DNA of 64,000 nucleotides from Acd1 sp049973945 (GCA_049973945.1 JBMFJH010000004.1:1-64000), one strand, 5' to 3'; positions 36,092 to 44,883 are shown, numbered from the stretch's first letter. Notes: generated from the sequence alone by a model not told the origin. Numbers and translations: made by a program.

Positions 36092-37189
36092 GGCCTTCAA
36101 GGCCGAGATCAGGGTCTCAATTTCGTCGACAGTGTTGTAGAAGTGCGTCGAAACCCTGACCCCCTCCCCTCTGGCCGCGACCACTATGTTCCTCTTCAAC
36201 AGCTCTTTGACTACGGCTTGAGGATCCTTTTGCCTGAAGACGACTATTCCCGCCCTCTTGTTCACGGGAGTTATCACCTCATAACCCTCCTCGGTTAGCC
36301 TGCGTATCGCATATCGGGAGAGCTCCAGGACGTTGCTCTCTATCTCGTCTAGGTGCCGACTAATGAGCTCCGCCGACGTGGCCATCGCGACGTTAGAGGC
36401 GACGTCTATCGTCCCTAACTCGAACCTCCTGGGTCCTTTGTCCACCTCGAACTTAAGGGAGTTATACTCGTAGAAGTACTTGGACGTCCTCCACCCGTAG
36501 AATGGCGGGTCCTCCAACAGCCCCTTCCTTACGTACAGGAACCCCGAGCCCTGGGGGGACATCAGCCACTTATAACCTCCCGCGGCGGCGAAATCGACCT
36601 TACTGAGGTCTACCCTTATCGCTCCCGCGCTCTGTATTACGTCGAGGAAGAGGTACGCTCCAACGCTGTGAACCTCCTTCGCTATCCTGTCGACGTCCAC
36701 TCTCAATCCTGTATTGAAGCTCACGTGGCTGATCGCGACTAACCTCGTCTTGCTGTCGACAGCCGACAGGAGGTCGTCCTCAAACGTGTCGAGGTTCGGC
36801 CTGACCAGTCTGACTTCGACGCCCCTCTTCTTCAACTTGTAGAAGGGTTGTGGCACCGCTGGGAACTCCAGGACGTCTGTCACGACATTTTCTCCAGGCA
36901 TTATGTCCAGTCCGTGAGCCACTACGTTGACTCCGTAGGAAGTGTTGGGAACGAAGGATATCTCCTCCCAAGACACGTTGAAGAGCCTCGCAATTTTCTC
37001 CCTGAACGGTCTGAAGTCCTCAGACTCGTAGGCGTTTACAGCCAGTACGCCTTCTTGTGCTACTTCCGTCAAATAACGCTCCGCCGCCTCGAGCACGGGC
37101 TTGGGGGTCGGGGAGACGGCGGCGTGGTTCAAGTACACGTACTTCTTAACAGCTGGAACCAGCTCCCTGAACTCCCTTGCGAACAACAT
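36080..37189 (-). CDS. Class V aminotransferase, cysteine desulfurase/epimerase-like
   Basis: The 369-residue PLP enzyme has the N-terminal YLNHAAVSP, the cofactor region DVIQSAGA and the Schiff-base Lys in AGGYKWLMSPQG near residue 205. The conserved SufS active-site Cys loop is not evident, so isopenicillin-epimerase-like or another class V activity is equally possible. It overlaps the upstream acyl-CoA synthetase by 44 nt. Confidence 0.85.
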   Translation of the reverse strand: MLFAREFRELVPAVKKYVYLNHAAVSPTPKPVLEAAERYLTEVAQEGVLAVNAYESEDFRPFREKIARLFNVSWEEISFVPNTSYGVNVVAHGLDIMPGENVVTDVLEFPAVPQPFYKLKKRGVEVRLVRPNLDTFEDDLLSAVDSKTRLVAISHVSFNTGLRVDVDRIAKEVHSVGAYLFLDVIQSAGAIRVDLSKVDFAAAGGYKWLMSPQGSGFLYVRKGLLEDPPFYGWRTSKYFYEYNSLKFEVDKGPRRFELGTIDVASNVAMATSAELISRHLDEIESNVLELSRYAIRRLTEEGYEVITPVNKRAGIVVFRQKDPQAVVKELLKRNIVVAARGEGVRVSTHFYNTVDEIETLISALKALRG

Positions 37190-38882
37190 CCTCTATCTCC
37201 CTCGCGTCTTTAGGGTCTTCGAGGACTGTGGGGTCGTAAGGTTCGCCCGTTACGATCTTCCTGAGGACGCTCCTCATGATCTTCCCGCTCCTCGACCTGG
37301 GCAATTTCTTGACCCTATAAACCGCGTCAACCACGTAAATCGGGCCCAGCTTTTCTCTCACGGCCTTCCTTATTTCCTCCTCAGCGGCGTCCCCCACGTA
37401 AAATATTACGAGCTTGTTGCCCTTGACCTCGTCCGGCACCCCCACTGCCGCGACTTCACTGACGCCCTTGACTTCGGCCACTACTGCCTCTACTTCGCCG
37501 CTAGTTATCCTGTGACCGGCTACCTTGATCATGTCGTCGCTGCGGCCGACGATCTTGAAGTAAAGGCCGTCGGTGACGGCCATGTCGCCGGTGTCGTGAT
37601 AGCCGAACTTCGCGAAGTACTGTTTAAACTTGTTCTCGTCGTTCAGAACCCCTATGAACTGCGTCGGGAAGGGCCTAACGGCCACGAGGTGACCCACGTC
37701 TTTCGTCGGCTTACCTGATTCGTCCAGCACCGCCAATTCTGCTCCAGGTAGCGGAACTCCAGCGAACCCAGGCCTAGCCTCACCTCCTTCGAGACCGTAA
37801 GGCGTCCCGATCACGTATCCCAACTCCGTTTGGCCGTAGACGTCCGTTACTCTCTCGGAGAACCTCATCGCGTAGTGCCAGGAAGGTTCGTCGAATATCT
37901 CCCCAGCTGCCGCCAAGTAGGGAGTCCTACCGAGCGGCGCGTCCAACTTCCTAAACAGCCTCAGCAACGTTGGGGAAGTGAAGAACACTTTCACCCCTTC
38001 GGTTTCAGAAATGTTCCTGATTTTATCCTGTCTAGGGTATTCCGGTGCACCCTCCATGAAAACGAAAGTGCCGCCGTGAAGGAGGGTTCCATACATTATC
38101 CTCGAAAACGTTATCCACCCAACGTCAGCTGTGGTGAAGACGACGTCGTTCTCCTTCAGGGAAAACAGGTAGTCGAAGACGGCGTAATCCCCGACCATCC
38201 AAGCCCCGTGAGGTAACACTATCCCTTTCGGCGTTCCCGTCGTGCCAGAGGTGAAGAAGACCTTCATGGGAGAGTTCGCCTCGACGGGCTCATGCTTCAG
38301 GTCACAGCTCTCCCCTGCCTCTACGAGCTCAGCGACCTCTTCCTCGTCCTCCTTGAGCCTGTACTCTATGTCACCCTGAAAGTAAAGGGGGTATACTCTC
38401 CCTCTCCTCTCCGTTTTCCTGGCCTTAATCAGAACCTTTGGCTTAAGTACGTCCAACCTCGCCTTAACGGCCTCCTCGCCGAGCCCCGCGAATATCACGC
38501 TGTAGACCGCGCCCATCCAGGCGGAGCCGAGCATGTAAAGCAGCGTTTGTATAGAATTGGGCCCGTAAATCGCGACCCTGTCCCCCTTGGATACCCCTTT
38601 CCCTTTCAACTTACAGGCGGCCCCCTTAACGCCCCGCTCCAATTCCTTACCGCCAAGCTCTAACCTCTTCCCGGCCTCCGAGTACCAAACCAGCTTGCTC
38701 TTCCCCTTCCCTAACGAGTTCAGGGCTATGTTGGTCAGGCCCTTAACGAACCACTTGGCCAAAGGCCCTTGCGGGACGTAAGCCCTCTCCCACTTCTCGT
38801 CCCACTCCAACCTAGAGGCCCAGTAAGACCAGAAGCTCTCGGGGTCCCTCAACGACCTCTCGTATTCGCTCTGGTAGTCCAC
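37146..38882 (-). CDS. AMP-forming acyl-CoA synthetase, acetyl-CoA synthetase-like
   Basis: The 578-residue adenylate-forming ligase has the P-loop FFTSGTTGTPKG, the DVYGQTE motif, YHDTGD and the catalytic Lys in RSRSGKIMR. The N-terminus (ESFWSYWASRLEWDEKWE) is of acetyl-CoA synthetase type. Sulfolobales use such ligases for acetate, 3-hydroxypropionate and 4-hydroxybutyrate. The protein is shorter than the characterised 3-hydroxypropionyl-CoA synthetase, so the substrate is left open. The start is GTG at 38882. Confidence 0.88.
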   Translation of the reverse strand: MDYQSEYERSLRDPESFWSYWASRLEWDEKWERAYVPQGPLAKWFVKGLTNIALNSLGKGKSKLVWYSEAGKRLELGGKELERGVKGAACKLKGKGVSKGDRVAIYGPNSIQTLLYMLGSAWMGAVYSVIFAGLGEEAVKARLDVLKPKVLIKARKTERRGRVYPLYFQGDIEYRLKEDEEEVAELVEAGESCDLKHEPVEANSPMKVFFTSGTTGTPKGIVLPHGAWMVGDYAVFDYLFSLKENDVVFTTADVGWITFSRIMYGTLLHGGTFVFMEGAPEYPRQDKIRNISETEGVKVFFTSPTLLRLFRKLDAPLGRTPYLAAAGEIFDEPSWHYAMRFSERVTDVYGQTELGYVIGTPYGLEGGEARPGFAGVPLPGAELAVLDESGKPTKDVGHLVAVRPFPTQFIGVLNDENKFKQYFAKFGYHDTGDMAVTDGLYFKIVGRSDDMIKVAGHRITSGEVEAVVAEVKGVSEVAAVGVPDEVKGNKLVIFYVGDAAEEEIRKAVREKLGPIYVVDAVYRVKKLPRSRSGKIMRSVLRKIVTGEPYDPTVLEDPKDAREIEDVVRKGVQGAGSSC

Positions 38883-38916
38883 GGTCTTGATATACTCCCG
38901 ATCAGCGTCTTTATCT

Positions 38917-39381
38917 TTACTTGACCGCTTTCCTCCGTAGCACGCTACCGCAAAACTCGCAAGTCCCTGGAGAGCTGTACTCCCTGTTGCATGAAGGGCA
39001 GACGTAAACTACCTTCTTCACGCGATTCAGTTTCACCTTCAGCTTAACCGAGCTGTAGCTTATGCCCAAAGACGCTAGCAAGTTCTGCAAAGCCAAGTCG
39101 TCAGTGAACACGATCGAGTCTCCGAGCTCCAGTGCCAGGGCCGCAACGCTCAGGTCTGCCTCGGAAAGCCCCTTCTCTCCTAGCGATTCGGCCTTAGCCC
39201 TTACTTCGCTCATCGATTTTCTAGAGGGGAAGAGGATCACTACTTTCCCACCTGACAGGGCCATCTCAAGCCTCGCCTTAGAGTGTAAGTCCTTAACCTC
39301 TTCAATGACTAACGGGGTCGTGTAGGCCTTCTCGAAGAGGCCTTCCAGCCCGGCTAGAAACGCCGCCGTGTCTAGTACCAC
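38917..39381 (-). CDS. nob1: Nob1-like rRNA endonuclease (PIN plus Zn ribbon)
   Basis: The product of about 155 residues starts with the PIN strand VLDTAAFLAG, carries the acidic cluster SEADLSVAAL and FTDD, and ends in a zinc ribbon CPSCNREYSSPGTCEFCG. Nob1 makes the 3' end of 16S rRNA. I chose the GTG at 39381, one base after the NAD kinase stop; the frame runs open further upstream but with non-conserved sequence. Confidence 0.88.
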   Translation of the reverse strand: MVLDTAAFLAGLEGLFEKAYTTPLVIEEVKDLHSKARLEMALSGGKVVILFPSRKSMSEVRAKAESLGEKGLSEADLSVAALALELGDSIVFTDDLALQNLLASLGISYSSVKLKVKLNRVKKVVYVCPSCNREYSSPGTCEFCGSVLRRKAVK

Positions 39382-39382
39382 T

Positions 39383-40132
39383 TTACTTCCATGGCTTAAG
39401 GATCTCGAGGGGCTCCCTGAACCTGACGAGCTTCGCTCTCCTGTCACTCTTCCTTACTGTGAAACCCTCTCCGGTTTTGCTAAAATAATCTAAGATCTCC
39501 CCGTCCACGATGACCTTCGACCTCTGGTCCCTCCCTTTGTCCTCTAACTTAACGATGACTTCCTCAGGTGGTAGTATGAGAGACTTGAGCCCGAAAGGGA
39601 CGATCGGGTTCATGAAAATGACCTCTACGGCATCCACGTTCTTATGTACTATCACTCCAGAAGCTGAAAACCCCCAGGCCCAGCTACCCTGGGGCGTCGA
39701 GATTATCACTCCGTCCCCCTCGAAATATATCTTCTCTGAGCCGAAGGAGACGCTTCCTACGACGGTTTCTGCACCATCAAACACGAGGGCTATTTCGTTG
39801 AAAATCAAAGTCCTCCTGTCCCGGATCTGGGCCTCCAACAGGGGGTACTCATCAATGACGTAGTCCCCCTTCACCATTCTCCTAATTGCGCTTTCTCCTT
39901 GATCTGGGTCGACCTCGAGGAGCTTCGACCTCCTCCCGAACTTTATCCCCAAGACGGGAAGCCCGAACTTGACGTATTTCAGCAGGGTGCCGTCGCCTCC
40001 CACAACGATTATCGACTCCGCCTCTTCTGGGGACTTGACCGGCTCTATTCCGAGCGACTCCGCAGACGAAACGAGCGTTCTCGCGTAGGCTTCGGCCTCA
40101 GGGCTTTGTTTACTCGCTATGAAAACCCTCAA
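39383..40132 (-). CDS. nadK: NAD kinase
   Basis: The 249-residue product has the signature GGDGTLL near residue 50, KFGRRSKLLEV and the STPQGSWAW block that corresponds to the NE/D-S-G-A region. It phosphorylates NAD to NADP. The start is TTG. It is followed at once by nob1. Confidence 0.92.
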   Translation of the reverse strand: MRVFIASKQSPEAEAYARTLVSSAESLGIEPVKSPEEAESIIVVGGDGTLLKYVKFGLPVLGIKFGRRSKLLEVDPDQGESAIRRMVKGDYVIDEYPLLEAQIRDRRTLIFNEIALVFDGAETVVGSVSFGSEKIYFEGDGVIISTPQGSWAWGFSASGVIVHKNVDAVEVIFMNPIVPFGLKSLILPPEEVIVKLEDKGRDQRSKVIVDGEILDYFSKTGEGFTVRKSDRRAKLVRFREPLEILKPWK

Positions 40133-40149
40133 CTTGCCATCTAGTCAGC

Positions 40150-40530
40150 TCACGTGAGGTTAAAGGTTTGGCACTCCCTCTCGCAGAGCGCTCTTACGCG
40201 GATCGCGAAAACAGCGCTGGGATTCTGAATCTCTAAGAACCTGACGTCGCTCAGTAAACGTATCTTGTAAATGCGCTGTGGCGGGCCTTGGTTTTTCCTG
40301 ATTATTGCCCAAGGGTTTAGACCTTCAACGAGCAAAGTGACTTTACCCTCGGTCTCCAGCTTCACCATGCCCTTCGGCGGAATTTCGAAGGATCTCATGT
40401 AAGGGGAGCTCCCCGGGTACTCGATTCCCGCCTTCATGATCTTCCTGTAGTAATAGAACCACGCGGCTAGGAGGAGCGGGAAAGTCGCTAAGAGCACTAT
40501 CAGCACTAATACTAACGGGCTCTGAACCAA
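40150..40530 (-). CDS. Single-pass membrane hypothetical protein
   Basis: The 126-residue product has an N-terminal TM helix (residues 5-27), then a basic linker and a beta domain with two cysteines in ALCERECQ near the C-terminus. No family was recognised. It precedes nadK by 17 bp in the same direction. Confidence 0.65.
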   Translation of the reverse strand: MVQSPLVLVLIVLLATFPLLLAAWFYYYRKIMKAGIEYPGSSPYMRSFEIPPKGMVKLETEGKVTLLVEGLNPWAIIRKNQGPPQRIYKIRLLSDVRFLEIQNPSAVFAIRVRALCERECQTFNLT

Positions 40531-40590
40531 ACGGGATCAGGTCGATTTAAAGTATTTAAATGGAATTATATCACTTACCCCGCGGTTCCT

Positions 40591-41598
40591 ATGCCAGAGT
40601 ACGACATGATCGTGATAGGAGGGGGCCCAGTTGGCCTCTTCGGCACCTTCTACGCTGGACTAAGGGATATGAAGGCCTTGTTAATTGACGTCCAGGACGA
40701 GCTAGGAGGGCAGCTAGTGACGCTGTATCCCGAGAAGATGGTCTACGACGTGGGCGGCTTCCCCGGCATACAGGCTTACGAGCTCGCCCAAAGGTTGGTG
40801 GAGCAAGCGAAGATGTTCGGGCCGGACATCAGGCAAAGGGAATGGGCCGACATGATAGAAAGGACTCCCGACAACATGTGGGTGGTCAAGACCGACAAGG
40901 GGAACCAGTTCAAGGCGAAGACAATACTAATAGCTGCAGGAATCGGGAGGATGGTTCCCAGCAGGCTAGGGGCTAAGGGCGAGGTGGAGTACGAGAACAA
41001 GGGAGTCTACTACACTGTGAGGAGGAAGAAGGACTTCGAGGGCAAGAGAGTCCTCGTAGTGGGCGGCGGCGACTCAGCCGTGGATTGGGCCATAACGCTG
41101 GCCTCTGTAGCCAAAAGCGTGACCCTGATTCACAGGAGGGATCAGTTCAGGGCCCACGAGAGGAGCGTTAAGGAGCTGTACAAGGTGGCCACAGTTTACA
41201 CTTGGCACGAGCTCAAAGAGGTCAAGGGGGACGGAAACAAGGTAACACAGGCCGTCATATTCGACAACAGGACTAAGGAAGAGAAGGTACTGGACGTTGA
41301 CGCCGTTATTATAAGCATCGGATTCAAGGGCGACCTGGGCAACATACCGAAGTGGGGCCTCAACATGAAGGGTAGGGACATCATAGTGAACGAAAAGATG
41401 GAGACGAACTTGCCCGGTGTTTACGCCGCGGGCGACATAGCTGCTCAGGAAGGGGCTCCGAAGATGGCCTTAATCGCAGTGGGCTTCGCTCAGGCCGCCA
41501 TCGCCGTGAGCGTTGCGAAGAAGTACATAGATCCCAATGCGTCGCTGTTCGGCGGTCACTCCTCGGAAATGGCGAAGAAGTTCGCTGAAAAGGCTTGA
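40591..41598 (+). CDS. Ferredoxin-NADP reductase, thioredoxin-reductase-like
   Basis: The 335-residue flavoprotein has the FAD motif IGGGPVG, the NAD(P) motif VVGGGDSAVDWA, HRRDQFRAHE and the C-terminal YAAGDIA. The CxxC redox pair of true thioredoxin reductases is absent, as in the YumC-type ferredoxin/flavodoxin-NADP reductases. The length is normal. Confidence 0.92.
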   Translation: MPEYDMIVIGGGPVGLFGTFYAGLRDMKALLIDVQDELGGQLVTLYPEKMVYDVGGFPGIQAYELAQRLVEQAKMFGPDIRQREWADMIERTPDNMWVVKTDKGNQFKAKTILIAAGIGRMVPSRLGAKGEVEYENKGVYYTVRRKKDFEGKRVLVVGGGDSAVDWAITLASVAKSVTLIHRRDQFRAHERSVKELYKVATVYTWHELKEVKGDGNKVTQAVIFDNRTKEEKVLDVDAVIISIGFKGDLGNIPKWGLNMKGRDIIVNEKMETNLPGVYAAGDIAAQEGAPKMALIAVGFAQAAIAVSVAKKYIDPNASLFGGHSSEMAKKFAEKA

Positions 41599-42509
41599 CG
41601 CTCTGCGTAAGAGTAAAGAGAAGGGAGTTAGGCTCTTTTCCTAAACGCTTTATTGACAGTAGGTTCGATTTCGTGTTTGCCGGGGATACCGTTCTGGTAC
41701 CAGTCAAAGAGGTTCCTGAGGGATATCAGGCCGAAGAGTGCAACCCTCCCTTGAGGAAAGCAGGGAGGAGGTTGAGCGACCTCCTTCCCGGAGTCAGGAG
41801 CTTTGTCCTCATTGGCGACATCGCCCTCGTCAGCCCGAAGGTCGAGGTCGACAAGCAAGAGCTTTACAGGGCCATAAAGGAGATTGAGCCCAGAGTGAGG
41901 GCCGTCTACATAAGGAGGAAGGTGTCTGGGGAGCTTAGAATAAACGAGTTAGAGTTCGTTGGTGGGAAGCCGATCACCACGACTACGTACAAGGAGAACG
42001 GGCTTCTCTTCTACGTGGACATCTCGAAAGTCTACGTTAACGTCACCCTGGCGAGCGAGAGGGCTAAACTCGCTCGAGAGGTCTGTGAGGAAAGGCCGAG
42101 AACCGTTCTGGACGTGTTTACCGGTTACGGCCCGATAGCAGTTCACTTAGCGAAGAAGGGCTGTTACGTAGTGGCGGGAGACCTGAACCTAGACGGTCTA
42201 TTCATGCTCCTGAGGTCATTAGAACTTAACAAGCTAAGCTCAGTCGACGTTTTACAGTACGATGCGCATTACCTCCCGTTCAGAGACAAAGCGTTCGACG
42301 TAGCGATCTCCGACAACCCCACGGTAGGGCGTGAGTTTAAGCCCGAGGTTTGCAGAGTGGCGAAGAAGACAGTCTTTTATCAGTTGGCCAAGAGCGTCGA
42401 GGAGGTCTCCGAGCTCTTGGGAAAGGCCAAGTGGTCAAGGGTCAACGAGTATTCTAAGGATCTCTTCGTGTTCAAGGGGACTATCGCTTGCAACGACGTA
42501 AGCAATTAA
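41595..42509 (+). CDS. Trm5/Tyw2-family tRNA methyltransferase, divergent
   Basis: The 304-residue product carries the Trm5/Tyw2 lead-in RINELEFVGGKPITTT and YVDISKVYVN, then a SAM domain with VLDVFTGYGPIA and DLNLDG. The usual NLP or NPP motif reads SDNPTVG. Trm5 makes m1G37 in tRNA and Tyw2 acts in wybutosine synthesis; this divergent form may have another role. The TTG start overlaps the previous stop. Confidence 0.82.
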   Translation: MTLCVRVKRRELGSFPKRFIDSRFDFVFAGDTVLVPVKEVPEGYQAEECNPPLRKAGRRLSDLLPGVRSFVLIGDIALVSPKVEVDKQELYRAIKEIEPRVRAVYIRRKVSGELRINELEFVGGKPITTTTYKENGLLFYVDISKVYVNVTLASERAKLAREVCEERPRTVLDVFTGYGPIAVHLAKKGCYVVAGDLNLDGLFMLLRSLELNKLSSVDVLQYDAHYLPFRDKAFDVAISDNPTVGREFKPEVCRVAKKTVFYQLAKSVEEVSELLGKAKWSRVNEYSKDLFVFKGTIACNDVSN

Positions 42510-42899
42510 CGTTTCGCCGTTCCTAAGGGACTTCACTAGATTCCTATTTATGTCTCTAGCAGCCTTGTCTGACCTTATCATGAGCGTGTTCGGCGACACG
42601 TAGTTCGACCTCCTGACGATTATCCTGTTAGGATCGCTGAGCTCGAGCTCGGGCGAACCCCTTCCGGATATAACCTCTCTAAGCCCGTTAACCTCGAGTA
42701 CTAAGTATACGTAACCTCCAGATCTAATTAGCTCCTTCACGGGCTCGCTTAAGTCCGCCAGTCCCTTGTCGGCGCCTATGCCGACTATACAGTCCCCCCT
42801 AGGCGTCAAGTAATCCTCCTTCGTAATCTCGAGGGTGGACTTATGCGTAGCCCTTACGTTAACGTGGCCTTTCGCCAGAATTCTGTCTTTCGCCCACAA
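42435..42899 (-). CDS. DUF371 family protein
   Basis: The product of about 155 residues shows the conserved archaeal/eukaryotic block KGHVNVRATHKSTLEITKED and GIGADKGLADL. Its function is unknown. The start is taken as the TTG at 42899 with a purine-rich ggcgga before it. The frame extends to 42935, and either choice overlaps the upstream yhbY. The 3' end overlaps the Trm5-like gene by 75 nt, convergent. Confidence 0.8.
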   Translation of the reverse strand: MWAKDRILAKGHVNVRATHKSTLEITKEDYLTPRGDCIVGIGADKGLADLSEPVKELIRSGGYVYLVLEVNGLREVISGRGSPELELSDPNRIIVRRSNYVSPNTLMIRSDKAARDINRNLVKSLRNGETLIAYVVASDSPLEHEEILRILVDP

Positions 42900-43158
42900 C
42901 TTCCGCCAAGATAAAGGTCTTACCCCTGACCTCAATTAGCTTAGCGTTGACCGCCTCAGCGACTTGCCTCGCGAACTCCCTCCTGTCCTCCACGTCTATC
43001 CCGATCTTGACCTTCACGACCTTGTGATCCTTCAACCTACGCCTTATCTCCTCTATGACTTGAGGAGTGAGGCCGTTCTTCCCTATCCTTACATCCGCGT
43101 GCTCCGCCTTTTTCCTTTTTACCTTCTCCCTTATCGACTCCCTCTCCTCTGAGCTCAT
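42859..43158 (-). CDS. YhbY/CRM-domain RNA-binding protein
   Basis: The 99-residue CRS1-YhbY domain has the core VRIGKNGLTPQVIEEIRRRL and a late VRGKTFILAE strand. Members bind rRNA or pre-ribosomes. The conserved core starts at about residue 23; the start codon lies within the upstream rnp4 gene. Confidence 0.88.
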   Translation of the reverse strand: MSSEERESIREKVKRKKAEHADVRIGKNGLTPQVIEEIRRRLKDHKVVKVKIGIDVEDRREFARQVAEAVNAKLIEVRGKTFILAEVVGERQNSGERPR

Positions 43159-43438
43159 ACCTTCTTATCCAGCCACAATTCAGGCACGTCACTACTAAGG
43201 TTTTCCGTTTGATTCTGATCCTAGCCGTTAAACCTGGGACGAGTGGCGCGTGACATCTCCTGCAAAATGAGCGCTTCAGCTTCCTCGGTAGTTTAATCCC
43301 CATCTTGCGGGCCAGGTTGAACGCGAGGTCGGCCTGTTGCCTGGCGAGCTCCGCGTCTTCTCGGGCTTTGTAGAGGGCTGAAGTCAGGAGTTCGAACGCT
43401 TTTTTCTTGGCGTACTCCCTCGCTTTCCTGGAAGTCAA
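43037..43438 (-). CDS. rnp4: RNase P protein component 4 (Rpp21/Rpr2)
   Basis: The 133-residue product has the helical N-terminus (AREYAKKKAFELL), then zinc ligands FCRRCHAPLVPG and CLNCGWIRRYE, the Rpp21 ribbon. It has a long basic tail of about 37 residues that overlaps yhbY by 122 nt in another frame. The TTG start shares bases with the divergent nep1 ATG. Confidence 0.88.
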   Translation of the reverse strand: MTSRKAREYAKKKAFELLTSALYKAREDAELARQQADLAFNLARKMGIKLPRKLKRSFCRRCHAPLVPGLTARIRIKRKTLVVTCLNCGWIRRYELRGEGVDKGEGKKEKGGARGCKDREERPHSSSHRGDKA

Positions 43439-44088
43439 TGCTGAACGTAATATTGCTCGAGTCCTCTATATCCCTTCTTCCGAGGAGGTTCTGGGACTGG
43501 CCCGAGGCCAAGGCCTATTACCGCAGGTTTAACGTGAGGCCCGAGGACCAGGTACTCGACGTTTCGTTTCACTTCAGGATCGTGAAAGCCCTAGGCAACC
43601 CCAAGCTCGGGAGGCCGGACATTGTCCATTTAACGCTACTTGTAGTGCTGTCTCTTCCGCGTAAGATGATCGGCGATATTTTCATTCACACCATTGAAGG
43701 GAAGATAATCAGGGTATCCAGGGAGGTAAGGCCACCCAAGAATTATTACAGGTTCCTCGGATTGGTTTCGCAGCTTCTTAGGGAGGGCAGAGTTCCGCCT
43801 GAGGGAGAACCGCTGATGGAAGTCCTTCCGCAGACTTCGCTTCGCGATCTTGTTCAGGGTAAACTAATACTTTTGGACGAGAAAGGCGAGATACGGTCTC
43901 CAGAGGAGGTTTGCGACCTTGCGGAAGGAAAGTTCCTGGGAATAGGGGCGTTCCCTCACGGCGAATTCGCTAAAGAGATATACGATTTAGCCGTGAAGAG
44001 GATATCGATCCACAGCGAGGTTTTAGAAGCGTATCAAACGGTTTGTCTGCTGGGTTCTCCCTGCTGGTCAAAAAGTGCCCTTAAGTAA
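43438..44088 (+). CDS. nep1: rRNA pseudouridine N1-methyltransferase Nep1/Emg1
   Basis: The 216-residue SPOUT-family product has the hallmark GRPDIVH near residue 57. The C-terminal IGAFPHGEFAKE forms the SAM knot. It methylates a pseudouridine in helix 35 of 16S rRNA and assists small-subunit assembly. The ATG start is shared with the divergent rnp4 start region. Confidence 0.92.
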   Translation: MLNVILLESSISLLPRRFWDWPEAKAYYRRFNVRPEDQVLDVSFHFRIVKALGNPKLGRPDIVHLTLLVVLSLPRKMIGDIFIHTIEGKIIRVSREVRPPKNYYRFLGLVSQLLREGRVPPEGEPLMEVLPQTSLRDLVQGKLILLDEKGEIRSPEEVCDLAEGKFLGIGAFPHGEFAKEIYDLAVKRISIHSEVLEAYQTVCLLGSPCWSKSALK

Positions 44089-44634
44089 TATGACTCCTCC
44101 GGTGTTGTACTTTATCTCTTGTACCTTCAGGCCGTAAGCCTGGAAGACCTTTGCGGCTATTCTCGCAGAACACTCCGTGCTTTCCAAGTTGAAGCCTGAT
44201 CCCACGATTGTGATAACGACCGTGTCGTCTACGTTTTTCATGTAAACCGACTTGAGTGGTAGAATGAGCTTGACTAAACTAAATGTATTCATTAGCTCTT
44301 CCAGAGTAGGAGCGTATCCTGTTAAGAACGTCGCCAACTGTTCTCCGGTCTTTTCGCAAATTTCAACCATCTTTTCTTTATTAGTCTTGTAAAGTTCAGA
44401 AATCAGATTCTCAATGAACCAATCCGTTACTGGGACAAGCCTCAACGCTTCCGAAAGCTCGGCGAACTTCACCAAGGCTTGTAACGTCTCTGGCGGTTTC
44501 CCCATCCTCAGAATATGGATCATGGAGGCGAGAGACGTGTTCGTGAGAGAATACAGAGTGAGGCCCCTCTTCTTCGCCTCCGAATCTAGGCTGTCAACTA
44601 GTTCCTCGGAGGCGGCCAGTGTAGCCCTTACCAT
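44068..44634 (-). CDS. Probable ribbon-helix-helix regulator with C-terminal domain
   Basis: The first 45 residues (RATLAASEELVDSLDSEA-K, then RGLTLYSLTNTSL) follow the strand-helix-turn-helix pattern of RHH DNA-binding proteins. The remaining 140 residues are a helical segment and a C-terminal alpha/beta unit and might sense a ligand. A TATA-like atattaatatg (about 44670-44680) lies upstream, and a perfect 12-bp palindrome sits between it and the start. No exact family was recognised. Confidence 0.65.
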   Translation of the reverse strand: MVRATLAASEELVDSLDSEAKKRGLTLYSLTNTSLASMIHILRMGKPPETLQALVKFAELSEALRLVPVTDWFIENLISELYKTNKEKMVEICEKTGEQLATFLTGYAPTLEELMNTFSLVKLILPLKSVYMKNVDDTVVITIVGSGFNLESTECSARIAAKVFQAYGLKVQEIKYNTGGVILLKGTF

Positions 44635-44640
44635 ATTTCC

Positions 44641-44652
44641 TTACCTTGGTAA
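44641..44652. promoter_or_regulatory. Palindrome ttaccttggtaa, candidate operator
   Basis: A perfect 12-bp palindrome lies 7 bp upstream of the start codon at 44634, at the expected transcription start downstream of the TATA element. This placement fits autoregulation by the encoded RHH-like protein. Confidence 0.5.
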
Positions 44653-44742
44653 AAGTTCTGAATCCCTACATATTAATATCTAACGAACTATGATTAAAAT
44701 TGTTAATTAACTTAGCTTTGAAATTTTCTCTCAATTCAAACC

Positions 44743-44883
44743 TCACGTGCGAGGAGTGAATAGAGCTATATCCATGAGAATGAACAGTATCAATAATATC
44801 ACGAACCCGCCGAGATACCAGTTCCCGTGAGAGAACAGGGCTTTTATAAGGTCGCCGAAGCTCTTGATCTCATACTCCGCCAT
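44743..44883 (-). CDS. 46-residue single-pass membrane protein
   Basis: An ATG at 44883 opens a 46-codon frame: MAEYEIKSFGDLIKALFSHG, a short loop, a TM helix GGFVILLILFILMDIALF and the tail TPRT before TGA. A purine-rich ggtgg stands a few bases upstream, and an AT-rich ttattaaa lies near 44916-44925. The amphipathic-plus-TM pattern looks like a real small membrane subunit. It follows the 44947-45924 gene and may share its transcript. No homolog was recognised. Confidence 0.6.
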   Translation of the reverse strand: MAEYEIKSFGDLIKALFSHGNWYLGGFVILLILFILMDIALFTPRT

